In this document: in pieces, positions 17,971 through 26,998 of the stretch
Layout of the letters: every line of letters starts with the position of its first letter
Position numbering within the stretch: the first letter of the stretch is position 1
DNA from: Vibrio sp. ED004
GTDB lineage: Bacteria; Pseudomonadota; Gammaproteobacteria; Enterobacterales; Vibrionaceae
Assembly (NCBI RefSeq): GCF_023206395.1
Contig: NZ_CP066150.1
Location: 1,907,270-1,971,269, forward strand
Reading direction: 5' to 3'
Length of the DNA stretch: 64,000 bases
Made by a program: the position numbers and the translations under genes
The notes under the pieces: generated by a model
Told to the model about the DNA's origin: nothing
Databases searched by the model: none
What the model saw: the letters and a program-made list of their open reading frames with translations, nothing else

Positions 17971-18855
17971 CTAGTAGTACACCCAGCGCTTGCCGATGTA
18001 GGTATTAATAAGTGCCAGCAATCCAGTAATCAGGAATATCACTAACGATGTCGCGGCCGCAGGTCCCATTTCGTAACGCTCAAACGCTTGTTGGTAGAAC
18101 AAGTACAACAAGGTGCGTGTCTCACCGCCCGGCCCGCCTTGCGTTAGGATCTGGAACTGATCGAATGCCTGCATTGCCGTAATAATGTTGACCACCACCA
18201 AGAAGAATGTGGTTGGGGAAATCAGCGGCAACGTTATCTTCAAAAATCGCGTTAAGCTGCTACAACCATCAATCAAAGAAGCCTCATACAAAGACTCTGG
18301 AATCTTGTTGAGCGCACTGATGTAAAACAGCATCGTCCAGCCAATCGCCTGCCAAACCGTCACGATAATCACCGCAATTAAGGCTGTGTTTCCGTTCTCT
18401 AACCATGGAATCGCGCTAAACCCTGCTGACTCCAATAGGTGGTTTGCCAAGCCCGATTTGGTCTCGAATACCCAAGACCAAACAATCGACACTGCCACCG
18501 TTGGTGTAATCCAAGGCGAGAAGATAACCGCACGATAAAACTGGCTACCCTTGAAGTTTTTGTGCAACAACATGGCAAACACGAGACCAAGAATAATGGT
18601 GGGAATCACCACACCCACAGAGAACCAAAACGTATTGAGCATCGCTTGGATGAACTCGTAGTCCTCAACCATGTACTCGTAATTTTCTAAACCGACAAAC
18701 GAATAATCTGGCGAGATGTAATCCCAATCGGTGAAGCTGATATAAATCGAATAACCAAATGGTACGAGCCAAAAAGTAAACAGTGGCACCAACAACGGTG
18801 AAGTAAATAGCAGTACCTTTAAGCGGTTTTTCATTGGTTCTGAGAAAGCACTCAT
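17971..18855 (-). CDS. ABC transporter permease, UgpA/MalF type
   Basis: 294 residues with six membrane helices, including the FTSPLLVPLFTFWLVPFGYS first helix and the EAA loop EASLIDGCSSLTRFLKITLPLI. First structural gene of the importer operon, 85 nt after the LysR gene on the same strand. SD AGGACGAGG precedes the ATG. Confidence 0.9.
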   Translation of the reverse strand: MSAFSEPMKNRLKVLLFTSPLLVPLFTFWLVPFGYSIYISFTDWDYISPDYSFVGLENYEYMVEDYEFIQAMLNTFWFSVGVVIPTIILGLVFAMLLHKNFKGSQFYRAVIFSPWITPTVAVSIVWSWVFETKSGLANHLLESAGFSAIPWLENGNTALIAVIIVTVWQAIGWTMLFYISALNKIPESLYEASLIDGCSSLTRFLKITLPLISPTTFFLVVVNIITAMQAFDQFQILTQGGPGGETRTLLYLFYQQAFERYEMGPAAATSLVIFLITGLLALINTYIGKRWVYY

Positions 18856-18940
18856 GGTGACCTCGTCCTTATTTGTATGCGGTTAAATTAAGGGGTTTGT
18901 GTGACAGGTTAGTAAGAGCGCCCTTCATTTTTTTTTATGG

Positions 18941-19843
18941 CTACCCATTAGAAAATCTTTCTTCCAGTTCACCATCTTCCATCTGGTGATAAAGCCAATC
19001 ACAAAAGAAATTCACCTTGGCACTGCGTCGGTGTTTAGTAATCAAATAGTGGGCAGATTCAGCAGGCATCGAGGATTCCGTCGCCAGAACAAGATCGTTT
19101 TTCTCTAACAACTCAGACACCGCAAGCGAACGTACCAACAGCACGCCAATCCCATGCTTAACCGCTTCTAGAGCGTGCAAAGAGTTACTCACTTCGAGCA
19201 GCACCTTCGGTAAGGTCATCTCGAATTGATTGTGACTCAACCATTGCAGCCAGTTCTCTCGGTAGCCTTTAACTTGCACGGTCGGCAGAGCAGAAAAATC
19301 ATGCTTGGCCAAGGCATCTTGATATTGGTTTTTAAATTCTGGACTGCACACCAACTGCCAATGTTCTTGAAACAGTCGCTCACTATGAGTGTCTTCGCTT
19401 TCGACCTTGCCGTTGGTCAGCTCGATATCGACATTCTGACAAGGGTTGGTAGATGGCCAGTCCACCAGCTGAATATCGAGCCTGATAAAAGGGTATTTTT
19501 GATAAAAAGATGGCAGGCGAGGTAGCAGCCAGTTATGGCAAAAGGTGTGATTAACGCGCAGGCTCAACACGTCGGTTTCTTTTTCCCCGAACAGGATTTG
19601 AGTCTGTAGTTTCAGGTGTGCTAATGAACCCGCAACAATCGGTTGATAATGCTGGGCAGCCGACGTCAGCTTTACGCCTTTGGAGCTGCGTTCAAACAGT
19701 GTGGTATCGAGAAAGGTTTCTAAACTTTTAAGCTGCTGACTCACCGCAGCTTGCGTAACGCAAAGCTCTCGGGCAGCCGCGCCAATAGAGCCGAGGCGGG
19801 CAACAGCTTCGAACGCAACAAGGGCACGTAGAGGGGGTAACAT
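18941..19843 (-). CDS. LysR-family regulator (GcvA-like)
   Basis: 300 residues. N-terminal winged helix at 1-65 (LPPLRALVAFEAVARLGSIG, then ELCVTQAAVSQQLKSLE) and a C-terminal effector domain. The N-terminal pattern is that of the GcvA/AmpR group. ATG with CAGGTGAAG upstream. It lies 85 nt before the importer operon on the same strand, so it could be co-transcribed with and control it (inferred). LysR genes are more often divergent from their targets, but no divergent gene is present on the other side. Confidence 0.87.
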   Translation of the reverse strand: MLPPLRALVAFEAVARLGSIGAAARELCVTQAAVSQQLKSLETFLDTTLFERSSKGVKLTSAAQHYQPIVAGSLAHLKLQTQILFGEKETDVLSLRVNHTFCHNWLLPRLPSFYQKYPFIRLDIQLVDWPSTNPCQNVDIELTNGKVESEDTHSERLFQEHWQLVCSPEFKNQYQDALAKHDFSALPTVQVKGYRENWLQWLSHNQFEMTLPKVLLEVSNSLHALEAVKHGIGVLLVRSLAVSELLEKNDLVLATESSMPAESAHYLITKHRRSAKVNFFCDWLYHQMEDGELEERFSNG

Positions 19844-19925
19844 GGCTTCACCTGATTGAAATAAAAGTGAAAAATACTTCAGTCAGGTTTCAGTTTTTTG
19901 CGCTTACCGTTACAGATTAATGACG

Positions 19926-19963
19926 AAGGGACGTTGATCAGATATTTATGATCAACGTCCCTT
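19926..19963. terminator. strong hairpin downstream of the OppA-type gene
   Basis: A perfect 15-bp stem AAGGGACGTTGATCA / TGATCAACGTCCCTT with an 8-nt loop, 50 nt downstream of the OppA-type gene. The T-run is on the plus strand (TTTTCTC) and weak on the minus strand, so its use as a terminator for the leftward gene is probable but not certain. Confidence 0.65.
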
Positions 19964-20013
19964 TTCTCTATTTCATATTTTTAGCGGTGTGTCGTCGCGT
20001 GAATCAAACGCAA

Positions 20014-21639
20014 TTACTCTTTGATGTAGAGATCCTTAGAGTAGATACGCCCTTCTACATTGTTCTTCGCAAAACCACCAACACTTGGTCGTACTAGGCG
20101 AGCCTGCATATAGTAGTAAATTGGCGCGATCGGCATATCTTCTGCCAGTAACTGTTCGGCTTGGTCATAGAAACCTTGGCGATCTTGTTCACTGGTAGCA
20201 GCTAAGGCGCTGTCCATTGCTGCGTCATACTTGTCATTGCTGTAGCGAGCAAAGTTACCCGAAGAACCAGAACGTAACAGGCTCAAGAAGGTTGATGCTT
20301 CGTTGTAATCCCCACACCAAGAGGCGCGCATTACATCGAAATCACCTTGGCGACGTGACACCAAGTAAGACTTCCACTCTTGGTTTTCTAGTTCGACTTG
20401 TGCGCCCAAGTTGCCCTTCAACATTGACGCAATCGCCACTGCAATCGACTTGTTCGATTCACTGGTGTTGTAAAGCAATTTGAAATCTAGTGGGTTAGAC
20501 GCATCGTAGCCCGCTTCTTTCAGTAGCTCTTTAGCTTTTTGGTCACGTTCTTTCTGAGTCCAAGTACTGTACTCAGGTTGTGTCGCATCAAAACCAGCTG
20601 TGTACTCATGTGCAAAGGTATAAGCTGGTAAGTTGCCCACCTGAGTCACACCATTGGTGATAACGTCACGCATCATAGAATAAGAGACGGCTTTACGTAC
20701 TCGCGCATCATCAAAAGGTGGTCGCGTAGTATTGAATGCGTAGTAGTAAGTACACAGCAAAGGCACTGTGGTAAACGCATCTTGGTATTTACTTTTAAGT
20801 TGCTGCGCCATATGTGTCGGCACGTCCGAAGTAATATCAACCTCGCCCACGGCATAACGGTTGATCGAGGCATTCTGATTCTCAAACGGAATATAAGTCA
20901 CCTCGGTTAAGTGCGTGTTTGAACTGTCCCAATAGTTAGGATTCTTCTTCAGCTCAATGCGCTCGTTCACCACCCACTCGTCTAGTACGAATGCGCCATT
21001 ACCGACAAATTGCTTAGGGTCGCTCCACGGCTTGTCGCTACTTTCTGAGGCTACTTTGTACACTGGCATCATGGAGGTGTGGCCCGTCATCGCCACAAAG
21101 TAAGGCACTTTACTATCGAGTTCGAACTTCACCGTGTGTTTATCAACAGCCGAAACACCTAGTTCTTCAATCAGCTTCTTACCTTCTGCCACATCAGCAA
21201 TATTGTTGATTTGGGTGAGCTTGAGATACCAAACATTCGGAGATGCCGTTTTAGGGTCGACCGCGCGTCTTATCGCATATACGAAATCATCGGCCGTCAC
21301 CGGATCACCATTCGACCATTTCGCGTCTTTACGCAGGTGGAATACAAAGGTCTGGTTGTCTTCTGTTTCCCAAGACTGTGCAACACCCGGAGTGATATTG
21401 CCATCGCGATCTTGAATCACTAAACCTTCAAATAGGTCACGTAGAATGTGCATTTCTGGCAGGCCTTCCGCCTTTGCTGGGTCAAGAGTCGCCGCTTCTG
21501 CATCATTCGCGCGCACTAAGTGTTGTTCTTTCGCCAGCGAAGTTCCGGCAGGCAATGTGTCAGCAACGGCAGTTACTGAGATAAAAGGGGTCAATAGAGA
21601 TGAAATGAGTAAAGCCGTTGAATGTTTCTTAAAATCCAT
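20014..21639 (-). CDS. peptide ABC transporter binding protein (OppA/MppA type)
   Basis: 541 residues of SBP family 5. Signal peptide at 1-26 (ending VTAVADT), then EQHLVRANDAEAATLDPAKAEG, matching OppA/MppA starts, and the family segments AQSWETEDNQTFVFHLRKDAKWSNG and VTADDFVYAIRR. It binds oligopeptides in the periplasm. No opp permease or ATPase genes are next to it. Divergent mpaA suggests it may feed murein peptides (MppA role) to the general Opp permease (inferred). ATG with AGGAGAG upstream. Confidence 0.88.
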   Translation of the reverse strand: MDFKKHSTALLISSLLTPFISVTAVADTLPAGTSLAKEQHLVRANDAEAATLDPAKAEGLPEMHILRDLFEGLVIQDRDGNITPGVAQSWETEDNQTFVFHLRKDAKWSNGDPVTADDFVYAIRRAVDPKTASPNVWYLKLTQINNIADVAEGKKLIEELGVSAVDKHTVKFELDSKVPYFVAMTGHTSMMPVYKVASESSDKPWSDPKQFVGNGAFVLDEWVVNERIELKKNPNYWDSSNTHLTEVTYIPFENQNASINRYAVGEVDITSDVPTHMAQQLKSKYQDAFTTVPLLCTYYYAFNTTRPPFDDARVRKAVSYSMMRDVITNGVTQVGNLPAYTFAHEYTAGFDATQPEYSTWTQKERDQKAKELLKEAGYDASNPLDFKLLYNTSESNKSIAVAIASMLKGNLGAQVELENQEWKSYLVSRRQGDFDVMRASWCGDYNEASTFLSLLRSGSSGNFARYSNDKYDAAMDSALAATSEQDRQGFYDQAEQLLAEDMPIAPIYYYMQARLVRPSVGGFAKNNVEGRIYSKDLYIKE

Positions 21640-21783
21640 ATGTTTTTGCTCTCCTAGCCTATCTTTGAAGCAAGTAATAAAATTAACAATGCGACTGTTG
21701 ACGAGTTTTAACGCTTTAGTTTATTTAAGTAGGTTTGTGTAATCGTTAATACTTGATAGTACTTGATCAATCAGGAGATAAAG

Positions 21784-22512
21784 GTGAGTTTAATTCCAAG
21801 AACGGAAAGAGCTGCATTTTCAATAAAGCCGCTACCATATGGAAAGTCGGTATTGGGCGCACCCTTGCTCTATTTCCCCGCGCAAGTAGAAAGCGAATCT
21901 CGCGGGCTGATTTTAACAGGTACACACGGCGATGAAACCGCCTCTATCGCAGGTTTGTCATGCGCGCTAAGAAGCTTGCCAGCAGCTAACTTGCGACACG
22001 ATGTGATTCTGTCGATGAACCCAGATGGTAATCAGTTAGGTACCCGTGCCAACGCCAATCAAGTTGATTTAAACCGAGCCTTTCCAACTCAAAACTGGAC
22101 AGAAAGCGGCACCGTTTATCGCTGGAGTTCTCACACACCAGTCAGAGATGTAAAAGTAAAAACTGGGCAAGCCGACCAACTTGAACCGGAAGTGCAGTCG
22201 CTCATCAACTTCATTGAACAGCGCAAGCCTCAATTCGTCATCTCTTTCCACGAACCACTCGCCATGGTCGACGACCCAACCCAATCGGAACTCGCCACTT
22301 GGTTAGGCAAACAGTTCAACCTACCGCTCGTCGAGGACGTCGATTACGAAACCCCAGGCTCATTCGGCACATGGTGCCAAGAAAGAAACTTGCTATGTAT
22401 TACCGTGGAGCTACCGCCCGTTTCTGCAGATCTGACTATCGAACAGTATTTAGATGCGTTTGTGGCTGTGTTGGGGTGTGAGGAAGTTAGCGCAACTCAT
22501 TTTTGGACATAA
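21784..22512 (+). CDS. mpaA: murein peptide amidase A
   Basis: 242-residue M14-family zinc carboxypeptidase. It cuts the gamma-D-Glu-mDAP bond of the murein tripeptide in the cytoplasm for cell-wall recycling. Seen: zinc motif TGTHGDETAS, SMNPDGNQLGTRANANQVDLNRAFP with the substrate-binding Arg, FHEPLAMVDD, and the catalytic Glu in CITVELPP. Start at GTG 21784 because AGGAGATA lies just upstream and the resulting N-terminus matches E. coli MpaA. No cofactor or signal peptide. Divergent from the OppA/MppA-type gene, which fits murein peptide salvage. Confidence 0.9.
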   Translation: MSLIPRTERAAFSIKPLPYGKSVLGAPLLYFPAQVESESRGLILTGTHGDETASIAGLSCALRSLPAANLRHDVILSMNPDGNQLGTRANANQVDLNRAFPTQNWTESGTVYRWSSHTPVRDVKVKTGQADQLEPEVQSLINFIEQRKPQFVISFHEPLAMVDDPTQSELATWLGKQFNLPLVEDVDYETPGSFGTWCQERNLLCITVELPPVSADLTIEQYLDAFVAVLGCEEVSATHFWT

Positions 22513-22641
22513 ACGATTTAGCGCTAATAAAGTTAAAGATTAGAAAAGGTATCCTGCTTTGCTTTACGTTCGTCAATACATGTGTACTAAATAGATAACA
22601 ATTATTTTATAATACGTTTTTTTCACTTAGGACATAAATAG

Positions 22642-23340
22642 ATGTGGTGGTACACCATTTTAAATAAAATAGGACTAAAATTGTTAATAATCCTGGCGTT
22701 TTTTGCTATGTTTGCAATATCTACAGAACCATTAATTATTGATAACAACCTTTTGATCATGATGTTTTCTTGGGGTTTTTCTGGACAAAGTATAATTCAT
22801 AACCTGTCCCTAGGGATAATAGTTAGCTGGATTTTTTATTTTTTTGTTGTACATATACCAGAAAAGAAAAGGTAACGAGATCTTACCCCGTTTATAAGTG
22901 ATAAGATTTTCAAAATAACCAGAGAGATTGCCTCTGTTGTTGCTGAAACCGCAAAGTTTGCAGATACTGATAAGTTGCTTTCTACTTTATCAAAAGAAGA
23001 TTTTCAATTAATTTTCGATAAAATCCCTGCAAGCTCGATAGGTAGGATCTGCTCTTCCGCATCGAAACCTTTAGATGTTGAATCCTTAGATATGTATATA
23101 CTTAACTCAATAAATAGAGTGCGCGATAATATTGACGAACTTTTTACCTATATCACCTTTATTGATAGCAATATATTAAGAGAAATTAACGATTTACGAC
23201 ACTCTAGGGTTCCATTACATCCTTTTGAAATAAAGATTTTTACGAATGCTATTCGTAAAGGCAAAGGAAAAAAAAGTTACAACTCACTTGGGCATACAAT
23301 ATATTTTTATATCAGAAATGCATTACTTTACAAAGGTTGA
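22642..23340 (+). pseudogene. unknown two-TM protein gene interrupted by one in-frame stop
   Basis: One reading frame of 232 sense codons split by a single TAA at 22873-22875. The part before (77 codons) has two hydrophobic helices (about residues 12-29 and 52-70) and ends VVHIPEKKR. The frame continues directly after the stop with RDLTPFISDKIFKITREIASVV and runs on as a soluble domain to 23340, with no other stop or frameshift. So this is either a recent nonsense pseudogene or a readthrough product; restart at TTG 22975 is possible. AT content is higher than in flanking genes, suggesting acquired DNA. Family not recognised. Coupled to the next gene by a 4-nt overlap. Confidence 0.7.
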
Positions 23341-23678
23341 ATAAAACTGTATACAATCATGAATACACATCAAATTTGGACGCATTAAAACTAGGAAGTA
23401 ATATTTATTGTGAGGGTGAAATTATTGAAAACTTTAAGAAAAATTTTCAAGAAGGAAACGTATCTTTTGTAAACAACAAAATTCAGGTTGAAACTGAAGT
23501 TGATGGTAGTACTGTTCTCTTTTTATTTGATGAGGAGTATAATTATTATGATTTGGTTACATTGACACAATGTATTAAGAAGAGTAATGAAGATCTTATC
23601 AAATTAAATGAACAATATAAGAATACAGAAGTTAGATCTATAAGATTTAAATCACCTTACGGATTATCGCTTAATTAA
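23337..23678 (+). CDS. hypothetical protein, second gene of an AT-rich pair
   Basis: 113 residues, acidic and soluble, no recognised domain. The only start in reach is a TTG overlapping the previous stop (TTGA), which implies translational coupling to the upstream gene. It has no signal or membrane segment. AT-rich like its partner. It may be part of an unknown small system with the membrane protein gene; if that gene is dead, this one may no longer be translated efficiently. Confidence 0.5.
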   Translation: MNKTVYNHEYTSNLDALKLGSNIYCEGEIIENFKKNFQEGNVSFVNNKIQVETEVDGSTVLFLFDEEYNYYDLVTLTQCIKKSNEDLIKLNEQYKNTEVRSIRFKSPYGLSLN

Positions 23679-24100
23679 TAAAATACAGCAATAAGTACAA
23701 GCCTAACGAATCCCCTCATATTTTCCCTAGTCCGGCATTGTGTGAGTCTTTGATATCGCCGATGATTTCGTACCTCTCTTCCTAGACGGGATATGGATAG
23801 AACTCGGCGGTGTTTAATGTTGTTGGCTTGGAAGTAAAAATGCCCCTTGGCTTGCACTGCAATGAGGCCATTTCACCACATCAAGATTTCAGCGAGCAAC
23901 GCAATAAGAAGCAGGATATCCAATCGCTTAATACAACGAGTTCTGTTGTGACGAAGTGCGAACCCATAGGCGGTACTCTTTAGATCGCGGAAGACTTCTT
24001 CTATTTGCATGTGCTTGGCGTACAGGTTGGTAGTTTGTACTTCATTTAAAATATGGCGACTCTTCAACACATTACTGGTAATCCGAAAAGCTTGTCAGCG
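23675..24100 (-). pseudogene. remnant of an IS4-type transposase
   Basis: C-terminal part of an IS4-family DDE transposase. Seen: YAKHMQIEEVFRDLKSTAYGFALRHNRTR, with the catalytic Glu of the YREK-like region, then LLLIALLAEILMW. A TGA at about 23873-23875 replaces what should be a second Trp, and the same frame goes on with NGLIAVQAKGHFYFQANNIKHRRVLSISRLGREV. The 5' half is missing and the frame closes just past 24070. No terminal repeats are visible. A dead fragment. Confidence 0.8.
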
Positions 24101-24152
24101 ACTTTGCTAAATTAGTAAACCATCAATAACCACAGGTATGATAACTCACTTA

Positions 24153-24452
24153 TTAGATTGTCCAGTATAACTGGAGCAGATCAGTTCTCGGAGTAATCTC
24201 ATAATGGACATCGGTGCCCGTTTTTTGCTGGATGCACTGAACCCTTTCATAGATAACTCCTTGCGAAGAAACATCGTAAACGTGTAGTTTTAGCAAGTCA
24301 CTCGCTCTTAACTTGCTATCTATAGCCAGGTTCAATAGCGCGAGCTGCATAAAATCGTTTTCAATCTCCAGCCTAGTTCTGATTCGCTAGATTTCTTCAA
24401 GTTTGAATGGTCTTTTGATGCCACTGCATTTTCCAGAAGATAGCTTTCTCAT
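24153..24452 (-). pseudogene. remnant of a tyrosine recombinase (integrase)
   Basis: Begins at an ATG (24452) with a strong GGAGGAGG site. It reads MRKLSSGKCSGIKRPFKLEEI, then a TAG, then in the same frame RIRTRLEIENDFMQLALLNL and AIDSKLRASDLLKLHVYDVSSQ. The segment AIDSKLRASDLL contains the first Arg of the integrase catalytic set and is typical of the small integrases seen in Vibrio and relatives. The catalytic C-terminal part (HxxR...Y) is missing after 24153. So there is one nonsense codon plus a 3' truncation. Confidence 0.75.
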
Positions 24453-24580
24453 GATGACCTCCTCCCAATATTGTTGGTCAACATGAAGTTTGGCAGTCAA
24501 ATTTAGTTGACCACTACAGGGAGAGCCGAAACGTCGCTGGACAGGAACGAGTTCGATGGCAACTTCCTGTTCATTACTTT

Positions 24581-25063
24581 TTAAACACTAACAGGTACAG
24601 TGGCGGAGCTTTTAAGCCTAGCAATCCAAAACCCAAAAACAATAAATGCAAAAAACAAAATATGTAACCATAATTTTGGCCCAACATCAGTATTGATTGC
24701 TGATAAAGAACTGAGTGAAGGAAATTTTTCTGTTGTCACTAGTTTTACAACAAATTCATTGGCTGGTGTTGCAATAAGTGTTGTCATCCAACCTAAGACC
24801 GCTATTTGTATAGCGCTAACAGTAAAAGATGAGTTGAAAATGAAAATAAGATTTGAAAGTGCTGCATAAGAAACAGAAACACCAATATGTACAAGCCACG
24901 ATAACAAAAGTGCACTCGTTTTGTTGTAGCCACCAAATTCAACATAGGCAGCAGCATGTCGTGAAGTAAGTGTCGACATACCAAAAAGTGGTTGGATTAG
25001 TATGAAGGCGATGCTTGCGACAAGGGCAACAATTAATGTAGTAACAATACTATTTTTATTCAT
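24581..25063 (-). CDS. small hypothetical membrane protein
   Basis: 160 residues with about four hydrophobic segments (near residues 7-27, 50-75, 80-105, 130-150). No recognised family. The ATG has only a weak ribosome site (AAAGAA). It is isolated among mobile-element debris and AT-rich, so it looks like island cargo. The open frame is clean and the hydrophobic pattern regular, which argues for a real gene. Confidence 0.5.
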   Translation of the reverse strand: MNKNSIVTTLIVALVASIAFILIQPLFGMSTLTSRHAAAYVEFGGYNKTSALLLSWLVHIGVSVSYAALSNLIFIFNSSFTVSAIQIAVLGWMTTLIATPANEFVVKLVTTEKFPSLSSLSAINTDVGPKLWLHILFFAFIVFGFWIARLKSSATVPVSV

Positions 25064-25684
25064 ATTCTTTAACTCAAATTAAATTAACTTTGATAGAAAA
25101 AGTTGAGTACAAAACAACTTAATCTTCAAATATACAAACTGAACGACCGTTCAAATTCACTATTGAACCTAGCATTAACAAGAGGTGTGTGCAAGATTTT
25201 GTTCATTTGGTCTGAACAGAAATTGTCAATGACAAACTTTGGGGTACAAACGAGTCAAACAAGCTTGAAGCTACAGTTATCACGTAAAAATAGAAAACTG
25301 AGAATAATGTTTGCTGTCGGAAAGCCGCTTTGTAAAGCTTCCAACCCTGCTGGTTACCTGTCAATTTCACCGTGAAATTCGACAATGAAAAGCGACTTAA
25401 ACACTTGTTTTGTAATGATTAATTGCAGGGCAGGTGCGAAAGTTATCTTTTTTTTAGAAAACGCATTCCGAACTGAAGGCGGTCAATACCAGCCACTATT
25501 GACCGCTGGTCGCTCGTAATAGAGCTACTTTTTGTAGTTATGGTCGTTTCTTGTTTTAGAAAAGCTAAGCTAGATTCTTTAGACTTACCACATAAGTGTA
25601 TGGTTTATAAATACTTTAACGGAAAGATAAGTTCATTTCGCAGGTTGCGTTTCGCACACTGCGAAATGAGCGTCCAACTTGATG
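25064..25684. other. AT-rich intergenic region with a perfect hairpin
   Basis: About 620 nt without a convincing gene. It contains a perfect 10-bp stem GCGGTCAATA / TATTGACCGC at 25479-25506 (8-nt loop), overlapped by an alternative ACCAGC / GCTGGT pairing. No terminal repeats or known RNA family recognised. Probably debris of earlier insertions. Confidence 0.5.
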
Positions 25685-25750
25685 TATGGAATCCACTCCC
25701 TCTCTGCCAATCTACACTTAGCAGAGTACCGTTATAACGAGGGTTCCAAT

Positions 25751-26782
25751 ATGTTGACTAAAAATATTATCGTTATCGACTTAGCAAAAAATGTTCTGCA
25801 AGCCTGCCATATCAGTGTTCATGGTGAGTTACTGTCTAACAAGCCTCTGAGCCGTCAAAAAATGAAAGAGTTTCTGGCAAAGGCTAAGCCTTCAATTGTT
25901 GCTATGGAAGGTTGTTGCGGCTGCCACTACTGGGAACAATTAGCTGAAAGCCTTGGACACGAAGTTAGGGTCATCAACCCTAAGAAAGTGAAAGGATATT
26001 TGGAAGGTCATAAAACTGATCACAATGATGCTCTTGCCATCACCAACGCTGCTATTCACATCGGTATCAAATACAGTCAACCAAAATCACTTGAACAGCA
26101 ATCTATGCAATCTTTAGAAAGCAGTCGCCGTTTCTTATCACGCAGTGTTGTTTCATTAGGGCTTCACATTAGAGGAACGATTTTGAGTTACGGGATAGCA
26201 AATCCTAGAGGTGAAAAAGGCTTAAAGGCGTCGGTTCAAACTGTGCTTGATGGAGACACATCAATACCAACAAATGTCGTATCCGTTCTGTCTATGTTAT
26301 GGGAGCAATATAATGAACTGAAGGCAAAACTCATAGCGTTCGAAAAAGAGAAAAATGCTTTAACCCGCCAGATAGAACCGTGCCAACGACTAATGGACAT
26401 TGAAGGTGTTGGTGAAACAATTGCTACGATGCTCTATATAACTCTTGGTGATGGAAAGCAGTTCAAGAATGGAAGACAAGCTTCAGCATTTGTTGGTCTT
26501 ACACCCAAACAACACAGTTCAGGTGGCAAAGTTTTTATGGTTGGGATCGATAAATCCGGTGGTGTAAAGGAGCTACGTTCGCTTCTTTATCTTGGTGCAA
26601 TATCTTATGTTGGACGGCTACCTGAAAAACCGAAGACTCAGAAGGATGCATGGTTGAGGAGTATCATAGATCGTATCGGTTTCAAGAAGGCCTGCATTGC
26701 ACTGGCTAACAAGGTGGTACGGACTGCGTGGGCAATGCTTCGGTATGAGACTGAATACAAACCAGTTTTACTCACCGATTAA
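25751..26782 (+). CDS. IS110-family transposase (DEDD recombinase)
   Basis: 343 residues, full length for the family. N-terminal RuvC-like DEDD domain: Asp in VIDLAKN, Glu in AMEGCCG, and the pair in KTDHNDALAI. C-terminal transposase_20 domain with GVGETIATMLY and the catalytic-serine region GLTPKQHSSGGK. Start ATG at 25751, eleven bases after AACGAGGG; an upstream in-frame start at 25679 would run through the left repeat. No stop or frameshift, so it may be active. Known IS110 enzymes are guided to target by an RNA made from the element's own non-coding end. Confidence 0.93.
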   Translation: MLTKNIIVIDLAKNVLQACHISVHGELLSNKPLSRQKMKEFLAKAKPSIVAMEGCCGCHYWEQLAESLGHEVRVINPKKVKGYLEGHKTDHNDALAITNAAIHIGIKYSQPKSLEQQSMQSLESSRRFLSRSVVSLGLHIRGTILSYGIANPRGEKGLKASVQTVLDGDTSIPTNVVSVLSMLWEQYNELKAKLIAFEKEKNALTRQIEPCQRLMDIEGVGETIATMLYITLGDGKQFKNGRQASAFVGLTPKQHSSGGKVFMVGIDKSGGVKELRSLLYLGAISYVGRLPEKPKTQKDAWLRSIIDRIGFKKACIALANKVVRTAWAMLRYETEYKPVLLTD

Positions 26783-26998
26783 TCACTAATAAATTGTGAT
26801 ATTTCACAAAATGATGAAGCATAAAAGGTAAGACCAACCTACTGAAAACCTGACCTTTCCGTCATGCTTTCCAAGCTGCTAACTCGATGAGGACAGTAGG
26901 TGCGCAAAACATCAAAGGCTAGAGGGTAGCTCCTTCAATAAGAAGCCGAATATACGACCGCATCTTAACTTTCATTGCAAAAATCACTTTGTAAATAC
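26783..26998 (+). ncRNA. candidate guide RNA region of the IS1111-group element
   Basis: 216 nt of non-coding DNA between the transposase stop and the right inverted repeat. In the IS1111 group this end encodes the targeting RNA (seekRNA/bridge RNA class). Pairing seen: ACCTACTG (26837-26844) with CAGTAGGT (26894-26901), and AAAGGT (26824-26829) with ACCTTT (26853-26858). RNA ends and loops cannot be set by eye. Confidence 0.45.

Noticed and set aside
23337-23360. TGTATACA-like word near 23347
   Set aside because: It lies inside a coding frame far from GntR or purine genes; chance match.
22873-24400. Stop-codon reassignment explaining the three in-frame stops
   Set aside because: All three stop codons end normal genes elsewhere in the window, so simple decay is the better reading.
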